Source: Bacillus sp. E(2018) (GTDB lineage Bacteria > Bacillota > Bacilli > Bacillales > Fictibacillaceae). From it: a stretch of DNA of 64,000 nt. Every line of letters starts with the position of its first letter. Within the stretch, counting starts at the first letter, position 1. A program made the translations under genes and the position numbers. Shown here piece by piece: positions 9,359 to 16,646 of the stretch. The notes under the pieces are model-generated. The model made no database searches. It had not been told where the DNA came from and worked only from the letters and a program-made list of their open reading frames with translations. The stretch is from the NCBI RefSeq assembly GCF_005503015.1, contig NZ_SCOL01000005.1, positions 111,678-175,677 of the forward strand, read 5' to 3'.

Positions 9359-10348
9359 ATGCTAATTTCAGAAATAGTTGAGAACTTACAATTAACTGGT
9401 AAGAGCCAGCAAGATCTGTTTCAAAGAGCAAGAGAAGCGCGTCGTAATTCATATAATGATAGGGCAGTTTTACGGGGTGTTATTGAAGTTACCAATATTT
9501 GCAGAGTAAATTGTGATTATTGTCCAATGAGACGTGACAATATGAAAAACAATGATACTTATATACTTGATAACGAGGAGCTTATTTTAAACACTGTACG
9601 CGAAATAAAGGCAAATGGCATCAACATTGTATTTTTTCAGGGTGGAGAGACAAATAAGACAACTAAACTTATTGGTGAAATTATTCCTAAAGTAAGAAAG
9701 ATATATAATGACGATGTTGAAATTCTTCTAAACTTAGGAATTAAAAAGAAAGAGGAGTATGAATATCTATTCGCTCAAGGTGCAACTAGTTATATATTAA
9801 AACATGAAACAAGTAATGAGCAAATTCACCAAAAGTTACGTCACGAACCTCTTGGACGCAGGATTCAAGCAATAGAAGATCTCCTGTCTACTGGATTTAA
9901 GGTAGGGACAGGAATGATAACAGGATTGCCTGATCAGACAGTTGAAAGTGTTGCTGAAGATATTCTACTAGCTAAGAATTTGGGAGTACATATGTGCAGT
10001 GTATCACCTTTTGTTCCAGCACCAAATACTCCTTTAAGTGAACACTTGAGTGGTGATAATAATATTGCCTTAAATGCTATTGCAATTATGAGATTATTAT
10101 CTCCACATTGGTTAATCCCTTCTGTTAGTGCAATGGAGAAGAATCTTGAGGGTGGTCAACAAGCAGGATTTAACGCCGGAGCTAATGTTATGACTATTAA
10201 CTTCACACCCCCCGTACAATCTGATAAATACCTTATTTATGGAAAAGATAGATTTGTAGTAAAAACAGATTATGCGAAACAGACATTAAAGAGTGTTGGA
10301 CTGAAACCCTGCAAATCAATTTTTTCAATGTCTAAGAGCTTAGTTTAA
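9359..10348 (+). CDS. BioB/HydE-like radical SAM enzyme
   Basis: A 329-residue radical SAM protein of the biotin synthase/HydE/PylB type. The cluster motif NICRVNCDYC gives Cys48, Cys52 and Cys55. Other family hallmarks are VFFQGGE, the conserved ETSNEQIHQKLR region, GTGMITGLPDQT and GANVMTINFTPP near the C-terminus. This subfamily performs sulphur insertion or radical rearrangements of amino acids. An N-terminal leader of about 35 residues before the barrel is also typical of the group. The ATG at 9359 follows AAGGTAAGGTG. It is the second radical SAM gene in the operon, 24 bases after the previous gene, so the product probably needs at least two radical steps. The precise chemistry is unknown. 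Confidence 0.85.
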   Translation: MLISEIVENLQLTGKSQQDLFQRAREARRNSYNDRAVLRGVIEVTNICRVNCDYCPMRRDNMKNNDTYILDNEELILNTVREIKANGINIVFFQGGETNKTTKLIGEIIPKVRKIYNDDVEILLNLGIKKKEEYEYLFAQGATSYILKHETSNEQIHQKLRHEPLGRRIQAIEDLLSTGFKVGTGMITGLPDQTVESVAEDILLAKNLGVHMCSVSPFVPAPNTPLSEHLSGDNNIALNAIAIMRLLSPHWLIPSVSAMEKNLEGGQQAGFNAGANVMTINFTPPVQSDKYLIYGKDRFVVKTDYAKQTLKSVGLKPCKSIFSMSKSLV

Positions 10349-10362
10349 AAGGGGTTTATGAT

Positions 10363-11382
10363 ATGACGACATTAGAAAACCAATTAGAATGGAAATTAAG
10401 AACCATGATTTTAGGTGGTTCAATCTCTCAATTTGTTACAACTCTCGTTCAACTGGGTATTCCAGATCTTATAGGTGATAAAAAGATTAGTATTAACGAG
10501 ATTGCTAGTACCCTTTATATTTCAAAAGATAAGTCTCACAGATTAATGAAGATCGGAAAATCATTGGAAATTTTTAAAGAAGAAACTCCTGGTTTTTACG
10601 CTTTAACTGATATGGGAGAATTGTTACAATCTAATACCTTAGGATCTTTAAAGAATTATGCATCACTAAAAGGACAAACCTGGGCAAGACAAAGTTTATC
10701 AGGACTATTGCCTTCTTTATCATCTAACGAGTCTGCATTTTATAATATCTTTGGTCAAGATGTCTTTAGTTTTCTAGAACACAACCAACAAAGTGAGCAA
10801 TATCATCATTCTTTAAGTGATATATCACAATATCATGACCATAAGATAGTAGAAGCTTATAATTTTGAAGAAGTGAATTCTGTTACTGATGTAGGTGCTG
10901 GTCTTGGTTCATTATTAGGAAATATTCTTACACATAATAAGCATCTCAAAGGTGTTCATTTTGATCAAAGATCAGCGGTAAATGCAGCTGAAAATAGTGC
11001 TTATCTTAGGAATATAAAAGACAGATGTTCTTTTATTACAGGGAATTTCTTTTCAGAGGTACAAACTGGTACAGACGTTTATATCTTAAAAACAATTTTA
11101 CATGACTGGAATGATGAAAAAGCAGGAGAAATTCTTTCAAACATTAGAAATGATATAAATGAAAAAGGACGTTTACTAATTATAGAAATAATCATGCCAG
11201 AACATGATGAGGTTAATATAAAAACAATAATGGATTTGGAAATGCTTATCTTCTATGGTGGGAAAGAAAGAAGTTTATCTGAGTATAACACTCTCCTTGA
11301 AAATAATGGATTTAAGTTTAATAGAGTTATTCCTACAAACTCTGATGTATCTATCATTGAAGCATTTCCTTTTAAAAGTTAA
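10363..11382 (+). CDS. SAM-dependent O-methyltransferase (plant/antibiotic COMT type)
   Basis: A 339-residue methyltransferase with an N-terminal dimerisation/winged-helix part (residues 1 to about 100, helix LNEIAS-like segment SINEIASTLYISKD) and a Rossmann catalytic domain. The SAM loop is DVGAG at 176-180. The catalytic base is expected at His247 in LKTILHDWND, the signature of acetylserotonin/antibiotic O-methyltransferases. The terminal GFKFNRVIPT strand is also typical. The ATG at 10363 follows AAAGGGG with an 8-base gap. It is 14 bases after the radical SAM gene. It probably methylates a hydroxyl of the product, perhaps one installed by the divergent PhyH oxygenase (inference). Confidence 0.85.
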   Translation: MTTLENQLEWKLRTMILGGSISQFVTTLVQLGIPDLIGDKKISINEIASTLYISKDKSHRLMKIGKSLEIFKEETPGFYALTDMGELLQSNTLGSLKNYASLKGQTWARQSLSGLLPSLSSNESAFYNIFGQDVFSFLEHNQQSEQYHHSLSDISQYHDHKIVEAYNFEEVNSVTDVGAGLGSLLGNILTHNKHLKGVHFDQRSAVNAAENSAYLRNIKDRCSFITGNFFSEVQTGTDVYILKTILHDWNDEKAGEILSNIRNDINEKGRLLIIEIIMPEHDEVNIKTIMDLEMLIFYGGKERSLSEYNTLLENNGFKFNRVIPTNSDVSIIEAFPFKS

Positions 11383-11400
11383 GTGGAAAGGTATAATCAT

Positions 11401-12396
11401 ATGAACGTTATCTTTGAATTTATTGATAAGTACCTTAATGGACCATTAAATTGTTTTTATGTGAATGATCAAGTTCAAATTAAAAGCAACAACAAAAGTT
11501 TATTTAGCCATTTATTAAATCAGTTCAGACCATTTTTTAGAGTTTCTCACTCAATAAAAAAAATGACTGATATTGAGATGCATGTTTATTCATTTGATGA
11601 GCTTAAGATTATTAATTTGTTAACAAACTTCAATATGGGACAAGAAACAAAACAATTTTTAGGTATAAATAATAAGTATCTACACTGGGGAAGATTAGAA
11701 GAAGAACAGTATATCATTTCATATAACAAGCAGTTTTTATCAATTATAATCCAAGAAAAGAAGAATCCGAATCACATAGTTATGATTGGAGCAAATTCTA
11801 CAGTTTTTCATACAGTAAGAAAGTTTCTAAAGGAAGAAATTCTCTATAAAAGTTTATTGAAAACCAGATCGTTAATGATTAATTCTACTGTAATAGAAGA
11901 TTGTCATGGAAATGGACATGCTATTTTAGGTGATAATGTTAGACTTAATGCTCTTTTAATTGAAGAAATGATGAATAACAAGTGGTCAGTTATAAACATG
12001 AAAAAGGGAATTTTCAGGGTAGAACTATCAAATATAAAAGTATATGGTACACCCGAAAAGTATTTATACTCTCAAAGTCAAGTTACTGAAGACAAAACAT
12101 CATTTTCTTTGCATCCTATTCAATATAAATCAACTACAAATATTAGCACGGTTTTCTTTGTTAATCAGTCATTAGAACAAGATAAAAGATTGTTAAACAA
12201 AATGGAAATAATAAACAAACTAAAGAAATACGTTATATCATATGCTCATCAACAGTCTACAGCGTGGTCAAATATATATCCTCATGAAGAAGAAGAGGAT
12301 AAAATAGTCGATATCATCTCTTCGAATATTACTTGTTATGAGATTAAATACCCTTGTTTGGAAAAGTTTATTAAACAGTCAAGTATAATAAATTAG
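11401..12396 (+). CDS. HPr-kinase-like protein with degenerate P-loop
   Basis: A 331-residue protein ending the operon. Residues about 158-200 (MINSTVIEDCHGNGHAILG followed by a helix) resemble the region of HPr kinase/phosphorylase-like proteins where an ATP loop GDSGSGKT would sit. Here the loop reads GDNVRLNALL (177-186), lacking the Lys and Gly residues needed for nucleotide binding. The N-terminal 150 residues are unrecognised. HPr-kinase-like proteins occur in several peptide and natural-product clusters. If this comparison is right, the protein may have kept a scaffolding role. The start is the ATG at 11401 after GAAAGG; an upstream GTG at 11383 is less likely. The gene ends against a strong terminator. 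Confidence 0.5.
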   Translation: MNVIFEFIDKYLNGPLNCFYVNDQVQIKSNNKSLFSHLLNQFRPFFRVSHSIKKMTDIEMHVYSFDELKIINLLTNFNMGQETKQFLGINNKYLHWGRLEEEQYIISYNKQFLSIIIQEKKNPNHIVMIGANSTVFHTVRKFLKEEILYKSLLKTRSLMINSTVIEDCHGNGHAILGDNVRLNALLIEEMMNNKWSVINMKKGIFRVELSNIKVYGTPEKYLYSQSQVTEDKTSFSLHPIQYKSTTNISTVFFVNQSLEQDKRLLNKMEIINKLKKYVISYAHQQSTAWSNIYPHEEEEDKIVDIISSNITCYEIKYPCLEKFIKQSSIIN

Positions 12397-12429
12397 ACAA
12401 AAGAATAAGGTTACCCTTATTCTTTTGTC
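12396..12429. terminator. Convergent bidirectional terminator
   Basis: Perfect 15-bp inverted repeat, arm GACAAAAGAATAAGG, with a 4-base loop. It lies exactly between the stop of the biosynthetic operon and the stop of the converging regulator gene, whose TAA is inside the right arm. A- and T-rich sides allow termination in both directions. Confidence 0.85.
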
Positions 12430-13682
12430 GTTTTATAAAAATAATTAGCTGCGAGTTCAAAATCATTTAATTTATAGTAGCAATTCCCTATCAACTTATA
12501 TAAATCGTTTATTTCCTCTGGATTATTTTGAATGTTCTCTACAATGTCTAATCCATCTTTTAGTTGTGATAACGCATCTTTATATTTTTCTTGCCGATAT
12601 AAAATCTCGCCTAGTTGTATATAAGCAGTGGCTTTTTCTGTAATTGTAGTTGAAGTCGCTAAAATTTGCATACAATATTTTTGAGCAATATCCCATTCTT
12701 TTTGTATCATATAAGCTTTTGAAAGAGAGAGTTTTGCTTGAATTGCTTTAGGTGTGTCGTTTTGTTGTATATAACAATTTAGCGCTAATAAATAGTATTC
12801 AATTGCTTTTTCAGGGTTATTTCGATGCGTGTTGAGAATACCTAAGTTAAAATAGGCGGTTCCTCTGTAGCTTTCTTCGTTATAAAGATCTAAAAAATTC
12901 AATGCTTCTTTGTAACAGTCTTCTGAAAGGTCGTTTTTCCCAATCCTTCTATAGCAAATTCCCAATGAAATTAAAATTTTGCTATTCTTATAATGCCTAT
13001 TCATACTAATGTTAGTGGTTCTCACTTGCTCCAATATTCTAATGGCGGAATAATATTCTCCCATTTTCCCATGTAATATTCCCAAATTAATTAATAATGA
13101 AGAACGGATAATATCATTTACGTAGTGCAAGGTTAGAAGTTCATATCCTTCATTCAATACCTCAAAGGCTTCCTTTTCATTATTTATTTCTATTAATAGT
13201 TCCCCTAAAGAATCTAAAGATCTTACCAAACGTGAATATTCGTTAGTGGATTGAAGAAAAGTAATACTAGTTTGAAAAGAATGAATTGCTTCGTTCATAT
13301 TTTGTTTTTCATATAAAATTTTGCCTTTAATCCAGTTTAATGTTCCCTTTTCTTCGTTTGAAAGATGATTTAAATCTATATTATATAGAGCTTGATCTCT
13401 TTTAATAACTTTTTCTATCTTACCCTCTTCAATTTTCTGTTCAATCTTTTTTAATTCTCTTTTAATTTCAGTAACCATTAACGTATTATTTTGAGGTTTT
13501 ATTAATAAGTTTTCAACTGTACATTCCAGCTTTTCTGCAATTTTAGTTAATATCTCATAAGAAGGATGAACTTTTCCTTTCTCAATCTGACTAATATACC
13601 CCCTAGTAGCAATTCCATCAGCTAGATTTTGTTGAGTCATCCCCTTTTCTTGTCTCAATTCTTTAATCCGCGTACCAATCAT
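12417..13682 (-). CDS. RRNPP-type quorum-sensing regulator (XRE HTH plus TPR repeats)
   Basis: A 421-residue protein. Residues 5-58 form an XRE helix-turn-helix (IKELRQEKGMTQQNLADGI, then YISQIEKGKVHPSYEILTKIAE). The rest is a chain of TPR-like helical pairs, with examples such as AYFNLGILNTHRNNPEKAIEYY and AYIQLGEILYRQEKYKDAL. This architecture and length match the RRNPP receptors (PlcR, NprR, AimR-like), which bind short re-imported peptides in the TPR groove and control DNA binding. It is divergent from the DEIWP pre-peptide gene with 275 bases between, and convergent with the biosynthetic operon. Its ligand is therefore probably a DEIWP-derived peptide and its targets that promoter and the cluster (inference). 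Confidence 0.85.
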   Translation of the reverse strand: MIGTRIKELRQEKGMTQQNLADGIATRGYISQIEKGKVHPSYEILTKIAEKLECTVENLLIKPQNNTLMVTEIKRELKKIEQKIEEGKIEKVIKRDQALYNIDLNHLSNEEKGTLNWIKGKILYEKQNMNEAIHSFQTSITFLQSTNEYSRLVRSLDSLGELLIEINNEKEAFEVLNEGYELLTLHYVNDIIRSSLLINLGILHGKMGEYYSAIRILEQVRTTNISMNRHYKNSKILISLGICYRRIGKNDLSEDCYKEALNFLDLYNEESYRGTAYFNLGILNTHRNNPEKAIEYYLLALNCYIQQNDTPKAIQAKLSLSKAYMIQKEWDIAQKYCMQILATSTTITEKATAYIQLGEILYRQEKYKDALSQLKDGLDIVENIQNNPEEINDLYKLIGNCYYKLNDFELAANYFYKTTKE

Positions 13683-13790
13683 ATATATCGCACCTTTTTA
13701 ATAAATAGATTTAAACCTTTAGTCAATTATAATTTAGTTATAAAACAAATGACATAGAAACAATTCGTAATATTTTTACAATTTAAACTT

Positions 13791-13811
13791 ATCCTTCCAT
13801 TCGGAAAGGAT
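13791..13811. repeat. Small hairpin between regulator and peptide gene
   Basis: ATCCTT and AAGGAT arms, extended by CC/GG, form a short stem with one bulged A. It lies in the divergent intergenic region, about 110 bases upstream of the regulator start and 150 upstream of the peptide start. It could be part of the regulator's 5' leader or an operator. No T-run follows, so it is not an obvious terminator. Confidence 0.3.
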
Positions 13812-13848
13812 TTCACACTTATATTATAGCTTAATGTATAGTATTATT

Positions 13849-13876
13849 AACATTTTTTAAAATATTTTAAAATGTT
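13849..13876. promoter_or_regulatory. Palindrome upstream of the peptide promoter (candidate operator)
   Basis: The arms AACATTTT and AAAATGTT flank an AT-rich centre of 12 bases. The palindrome ends 11 bases upstream of the -35 box of the peptide gene promoter. This is where an activating RRNPP regulator would bind next to RNA polymerase. The assignment rests on position and symmetry only. The local AT richness makes chance dyads more likely. Confidence 0.45.
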
Positions 13877-13887
13877 TAAAAAAGATA

Positions 13888-13916
13888 TTGATTAATAAAT
13901 AATGTTATATTATTAT
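13888..13916 (+). promoter_or_regulatory. Sigma-A-type promoter of the DEIWP peptide gene
   Basis: TTGATT (13888-13893) and TATTAT (13911-13916) are separated by exactly 17 bases, a good vegetative promoter match. Transcription would begin near 13923, giving a leader of about 35 bases before the ribosome site AGGGGAT and the GTG start at 13958. Confidence 0.6.
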
Positions 13917-13957
13917 CTTTATAGGTATTATTACATAAAAACTAGGGGATGTTTATA

Positions 13958-14275
13958 GTGAAAAAAATGCTGAAGTTATGTTTATTGATGTCTTTGCTAC
14001 TTTTGATGGAAGGAATTCATATTGACAAGCCACTAAAACAAGTAGTTATGACAGGTGTAACAATTGAAGGTGATGAAATTTGGCCTAAAAATAAATCTTC
14101 TTTAGCAGCAGGAGATGATGAAATTTGGCCTATTAAATACTCCGTAGGAATGAAAAACGGCGATGAAATCTGGCCTCTGCATAATAGTAGTGGTGCAATA
14201 GATGATGAAATTTGGCCAAAAAACCCATCTTTTTTAGTAGCAGGAGATGATGAGATCTGGCCAAAAAAAGTTTAA
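13958..14275 (+). CDS. Exported pre-peptide with five DEIWP repeats (candidate signalling peptide)
   Basis: About 105 residues. The GTG at 13958 follows AGGGGAT by 8 to 9 bases and is preferred; an in-frame ATG at 13949 overlaps that site. The N-terminus is a Sec-like signal or anchor: KKMLK, then a leucine-rich hydrophobic stretch. The remainder contains DEIWP five times (codons at 14072, 14117, 14162, 14204, 14249), spaced 15, 15, 14 and 15 residues and always preceded by G or D. The segments between are variable. The five copies use different synonymous codons (GAA/GAG, ATT/ATC, CCT/CCA), so the peptide rather than the DNA is conserved. Next to an RRNPP receptor this reads as a pheromone precursor releasing several identical peptides. 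A multi-core substrate for the radical SAM enzymes is the alternative. No such precursor is known to me. Confidence 0.8.
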   Translation: MKKMLKLCLLMSLLLLMEGIHIDKPLKQVVMTGVTIEGDEIWPKNKSSLAAGDDEIWPIKYSVGMKNGDEIWPLHNSSGAIDDEIWPKNPSFLVAGDDEIWPKKV

Positions 14276-14450
14276 CAATATAGTACAGCCAACTTTTCAA
14301 CCAGTTGATTGTGAACCATATCTACTAGCTATTTGTTACAATGAAAAAAATCATATGTTATTCAAAGAAGAAATATTAATTCGGTAAAGTAACTTTAGTT
14401 GCATGGAATTTTGATCTAATCATAATGGTCATTATTATAAATATAAAAAG

Positions 14451-14488
14451 CCTCATTCCAATTAAAGTGGATATGAGGTTTATTTTTT
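14451..14488 (+). terminator. Rho-independent terminator after the peptide gene
   Basis: CCTCAT pairs with ATGAGG, extended internally by CCA/TGG, followed by the T-rich run TTTATTTTTT. It is 175 bases past the peptide stop and probably ends that transcript. Confidence 0.65.
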
Positions 14489-14743
14489 GTTTAGAAAAGG
14501 TGTTTACTATATTGAAAAATTTCATATACCGTAAGTAAATATTGCAGCGTACACCATTGTTAAATAGATGGTACCTCTTATCATAGTTATCCTGATGTTT
14601 TATTTGGTGACCTTATAAATAATCCCCTACTCACACTACATCTTTAGAAAGTGCTTAAGTTATATCCTTAAAAATAAAGTTTTTATTTTTCAAACATTAT
14701 TCAATAAAGGTTTGACGGAACGTTAGTTCTGTATTTATACTTA

Positions 14744-14788
14744 CTTATAACAATCAAGATAAGGATGTATTATCTTGATTGTTATAAG
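14744..14788. repeat. Perfect 19-bp inverted repeat upstream of the recombinase
   Basis: The left arm CTTATAACAATCAAGATAA (14744-14762) is exactly complementary to 14770-14788 across a 7-base loop. No T-run follows, so it is not a standard terminator. It lies 129 bases before the tyrosine recombinase start. A recombination site, dimer-resolution site or operator is possible. Confidence 0.55.
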
Positions 14789-14916
14789 AAATTAACTGAT
14801 AATAGGTATATAATAATCTATAAAGTTAGTGTTAATATCTAAATAAGTTAAAGAGTAAATTATTAATACTATATAAAAGTAATTTGATTCTATTTTCACA
14901 TTGAGAGGAGAGTCAC

Positions 14917-16017
14917 ATGAATAATCTGGAAATCCTAAAAGATAGAAGTAAAAGTGAAGAACTAACAGAGTTGATACATAATCTGGAAAACAAGAATTTT
15001 CTAGATGAAGATCGAAATTTAAACTTGAGGGAAGCGAGCGAACGGGATTTTATCGAGATGTTCTTTTTTGCACGCGTTTTTGTAAAAGGAAAAGAGTTCT
15101 CTCATCATACGAAGAGAGCGTACCGAGCCGATGCAAAAACGCTGCTGGATTATTTAGCAGAAAACGAACTCTCTTTTTCAGACATCGGATATCCAGAAGT
15201 TAAAGCTTATAACGAATACATCTCAGAGAAGTACGCTGCCAAGACGGCCATCCGTAAACTAGAGTTCTTTCGCAGACTGCTCGATTTTGGATATGATACC
15301 AAGTATTACTCAGCACCGCTATCTCGTTGGATTCATAAACCAGCAGTAAAACGTGGGCACTATTTAAATGAAAACAATAAGAACCGCGTGCAGCTACGTG
15401 AACTGAACCAGGAAGATGCGGAAAGATTGATCGAGTTCTTTCCGAGAGTGGTAAGGACCAAATATAAACAGAAACACCTGCAGCAACGAAACCTACTTCT
15501 AGGTTACCTTCTATATACCACCGGTCTTCGTGCGAGTGAGATCGTGAACTTGAACAAGGGAAGTTTTTATTATCGTCGGGGCGAACTTTGGGTCGATGTG
15601 ATCGGTAAAGGTGGAAAACATCGTGAAGTTCCTGTACGTGAAGAAACGGAGAAAGAACTTCTACATTATCTCGAAATGTGGGAAGGAAACACAGTGATAG
15701 ATTCAGGCGATGAAACACCTCTTTTTTATTCGCTATATAATAAGGAAGAAACTCGTCAGAGAATCACCTATAATCACCTCTATAAGATCGTAAAAGAAGC
15801 AGTTCGTTTAGCAGGAGCGAACGATAAAATCAGTCCTCACTGGTTCCGTCATACGTTCGTTACCACGATGCTTGAGAACGAGGTGCCGCTCGTAGACGTT
15901 AAAGAGTGGGTAGGTCATTCAGATATTTCAACTACCAATCTCTATCTAGAGCGAGTGAATAAAGGAAAAAGTTATCAGCGCTTGAAGAAAGTACAACTAT
16001 TCGAAAACAATAGATGA
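14917..16017 (+). CDS. Tyrosine recombinase/integrase
   Basis: A 366-residue phage-integrase-family recombinase. The N-terminal SAM-like core-binding domain spans about 45-135 (SHHTKRAYRADAKTLLDYL). The catalytic domain carries Arg205 (TTGLRASEIV), a beta-hairpin Lys near 231-234 (GKGGKHREVPV), His308 and Arg311 (SPHWFRHTF), His334 (WVGHSD) and nucleophile Tyr343. All active-site residues are present. The start ATG follows GAGAGGAGAG. Its less AT-rich composition matches the partition and transfer genes rather than the biosynthetic block. It probably resolves plasmid multimers or mediates integration. Tyrosine-recombinase-like relaxases also exist in Tcp plasmids, so a role in transfer cannot be excluded. 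Confidence 0.85.
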   Translation: MNNLEILKDRSKSEELTELIHNLENKNFLDEDRNLNLREASERDFIEMFFFARVFVKGKEFSHHTKRAYRADAKTLLDYLAENELSFSDIGYPEVKAYNEYISEKYAAKTAIRKLEFFRRLLDFGYDTKYYSAPLSRWIHKPAVKRGHYLNENNKNRVQLRELNQEDAERLIEFFPRVVRTKYKQKHLQQRNLLLGYLLYTTGLRASEIVNLNKGSFYYRRGELWVDVIGKGGKHREVPVREETEKELLHYLEMWEGNTVIDSGDETPLFYSLYNKEETRQRITYNHLYKIVKEAVRLAGANDKISPHWFRHTFVTTMLENEVPLVDVKEWVGHSDISTTNLYLERVNKGKSYQRLKKVQLFENNR

Positions 16018-16054
16018 AGAAAAACAAAGAGGTCAATCAAGTAAATAGCAAGGC

Positions 16055-16099
16055 AAATCGCACCGATTTTCACATTGAAAGTCACCGTGCGATTTTTCT
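16055..16099 (+). terminator. Terminator after the recombinase gene
   Basis: AAATCGCAC (16055-16063) pairs with GTGCGATTT (16087-16095), with an inner TTTC/GAAA pairing, followed by TTCTTTTT. It is 38 bases past the recombinase stop. Confidence 0.75.
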
Positions 16100-16514
16100 T
16101 TTTGTAATTCAATTTAAAAGTCACACATCTTTACATAGATCATTTCTCAATGACAAAAATAATTATTGAAGGGTTTCTGATCTTGTGGTGAATTAATGAT
16201 TGAATGTATGGCATATTATAAGTTGTTTAGATATTTAAATTAGGCTCTTCTCGTAAAGATTGTTGCTTTTGTATAACAATGGGTAATTTACTTTTTATGG
16301 TATTGTGTATGAAGAGCCTTATTTAGCTAAAGGGCAACATAATTCACAAAACATATCGACGAAGATTGATAAGTAAAGGAGCTCCTTCAAAACGTCAACA
16401 ACTATCACAGAAAAAGGAAATACAAAATTAAAAGTAGAATTTATTTAAAGAATTTAAATTGTTATTCCGAGTCACGATAGTTAAACAACAATTAAATTTA
16501 TTGGGAGTTAGAAG
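16100..16514. other. Intergenic stretch with a long-loop inverted repeat
   Basis: No gene found. AGGCTCTTC (16242-16250) and GAAGAGCCT (16311-16319) form an inverted repeat around a 60-base AT-rich centre. A perfect 12-bp palindrome AAGGAGCTCCTT lies at 16376-16387. The first could be a decayed mobile-element end pair or a small RNA hairpin; the second is possibly chance. Confidence 0.35.
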
Positions 16515-16646
16515 ATGAAAAATAAAAAAAGAAATAGAGGCGGCATTTTTAAAGATACCCTATTTGAATTTTTATTTGAATTGGTTTGGAGCATCATAAT
16601 GTTTATACCAAGAATGATAATTCGCTTAATAGGTAATATTTGGTGA
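16515..16646 (+). CDS. Small hydrophobic protein, 43 residues
   Basis: ATG at 16515 preceded by TTGGGAGTTAGAAG. It encodes a basic N-terminus (MKNKKRNRGG) followed by an aromatic, hydrophobic, amphipathic stretch and the basic tail IPRMIIRLIGNIW. The composition suggests a membrane-associated small protein; similar lengths and charge patterns occur in small toxins and membrane peptides, but no family was recognised. It stands alone between two spacer regions. Confidence 0.45.
   Translation: MKNKKRNRGGIFKDTLFEFLFELVWSIIMFIPRMIIRLIGNIW

Larger units (their letters stand above)
14276..14916. other. Gene-free stretch between peptide gene and recombinase
   Basis: No convincing coding frame on either strand. 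It holds a rho-independent terminator (14451-14488) and a perfect 19-bp inverted repeat (14744-14788), described separately. The rest is AT-rich spacer marking the edge between the biosynthetic/signalling block and the backbone. Confidence 0.6.

Noticed and set aside
14072..14263. DEIWP repeats as a simple DNA tandem repeat
   Set aside because: Linkers between copies differ in sequence and the core codons vary synonymously, so recent DNA duplication does not explain the identity.
15200..15718. 172-codon frame opposite the recombinase gene
   Set aside because: Antisense shadow of a complete, well-supported recombinase; no ribosome site or domain.
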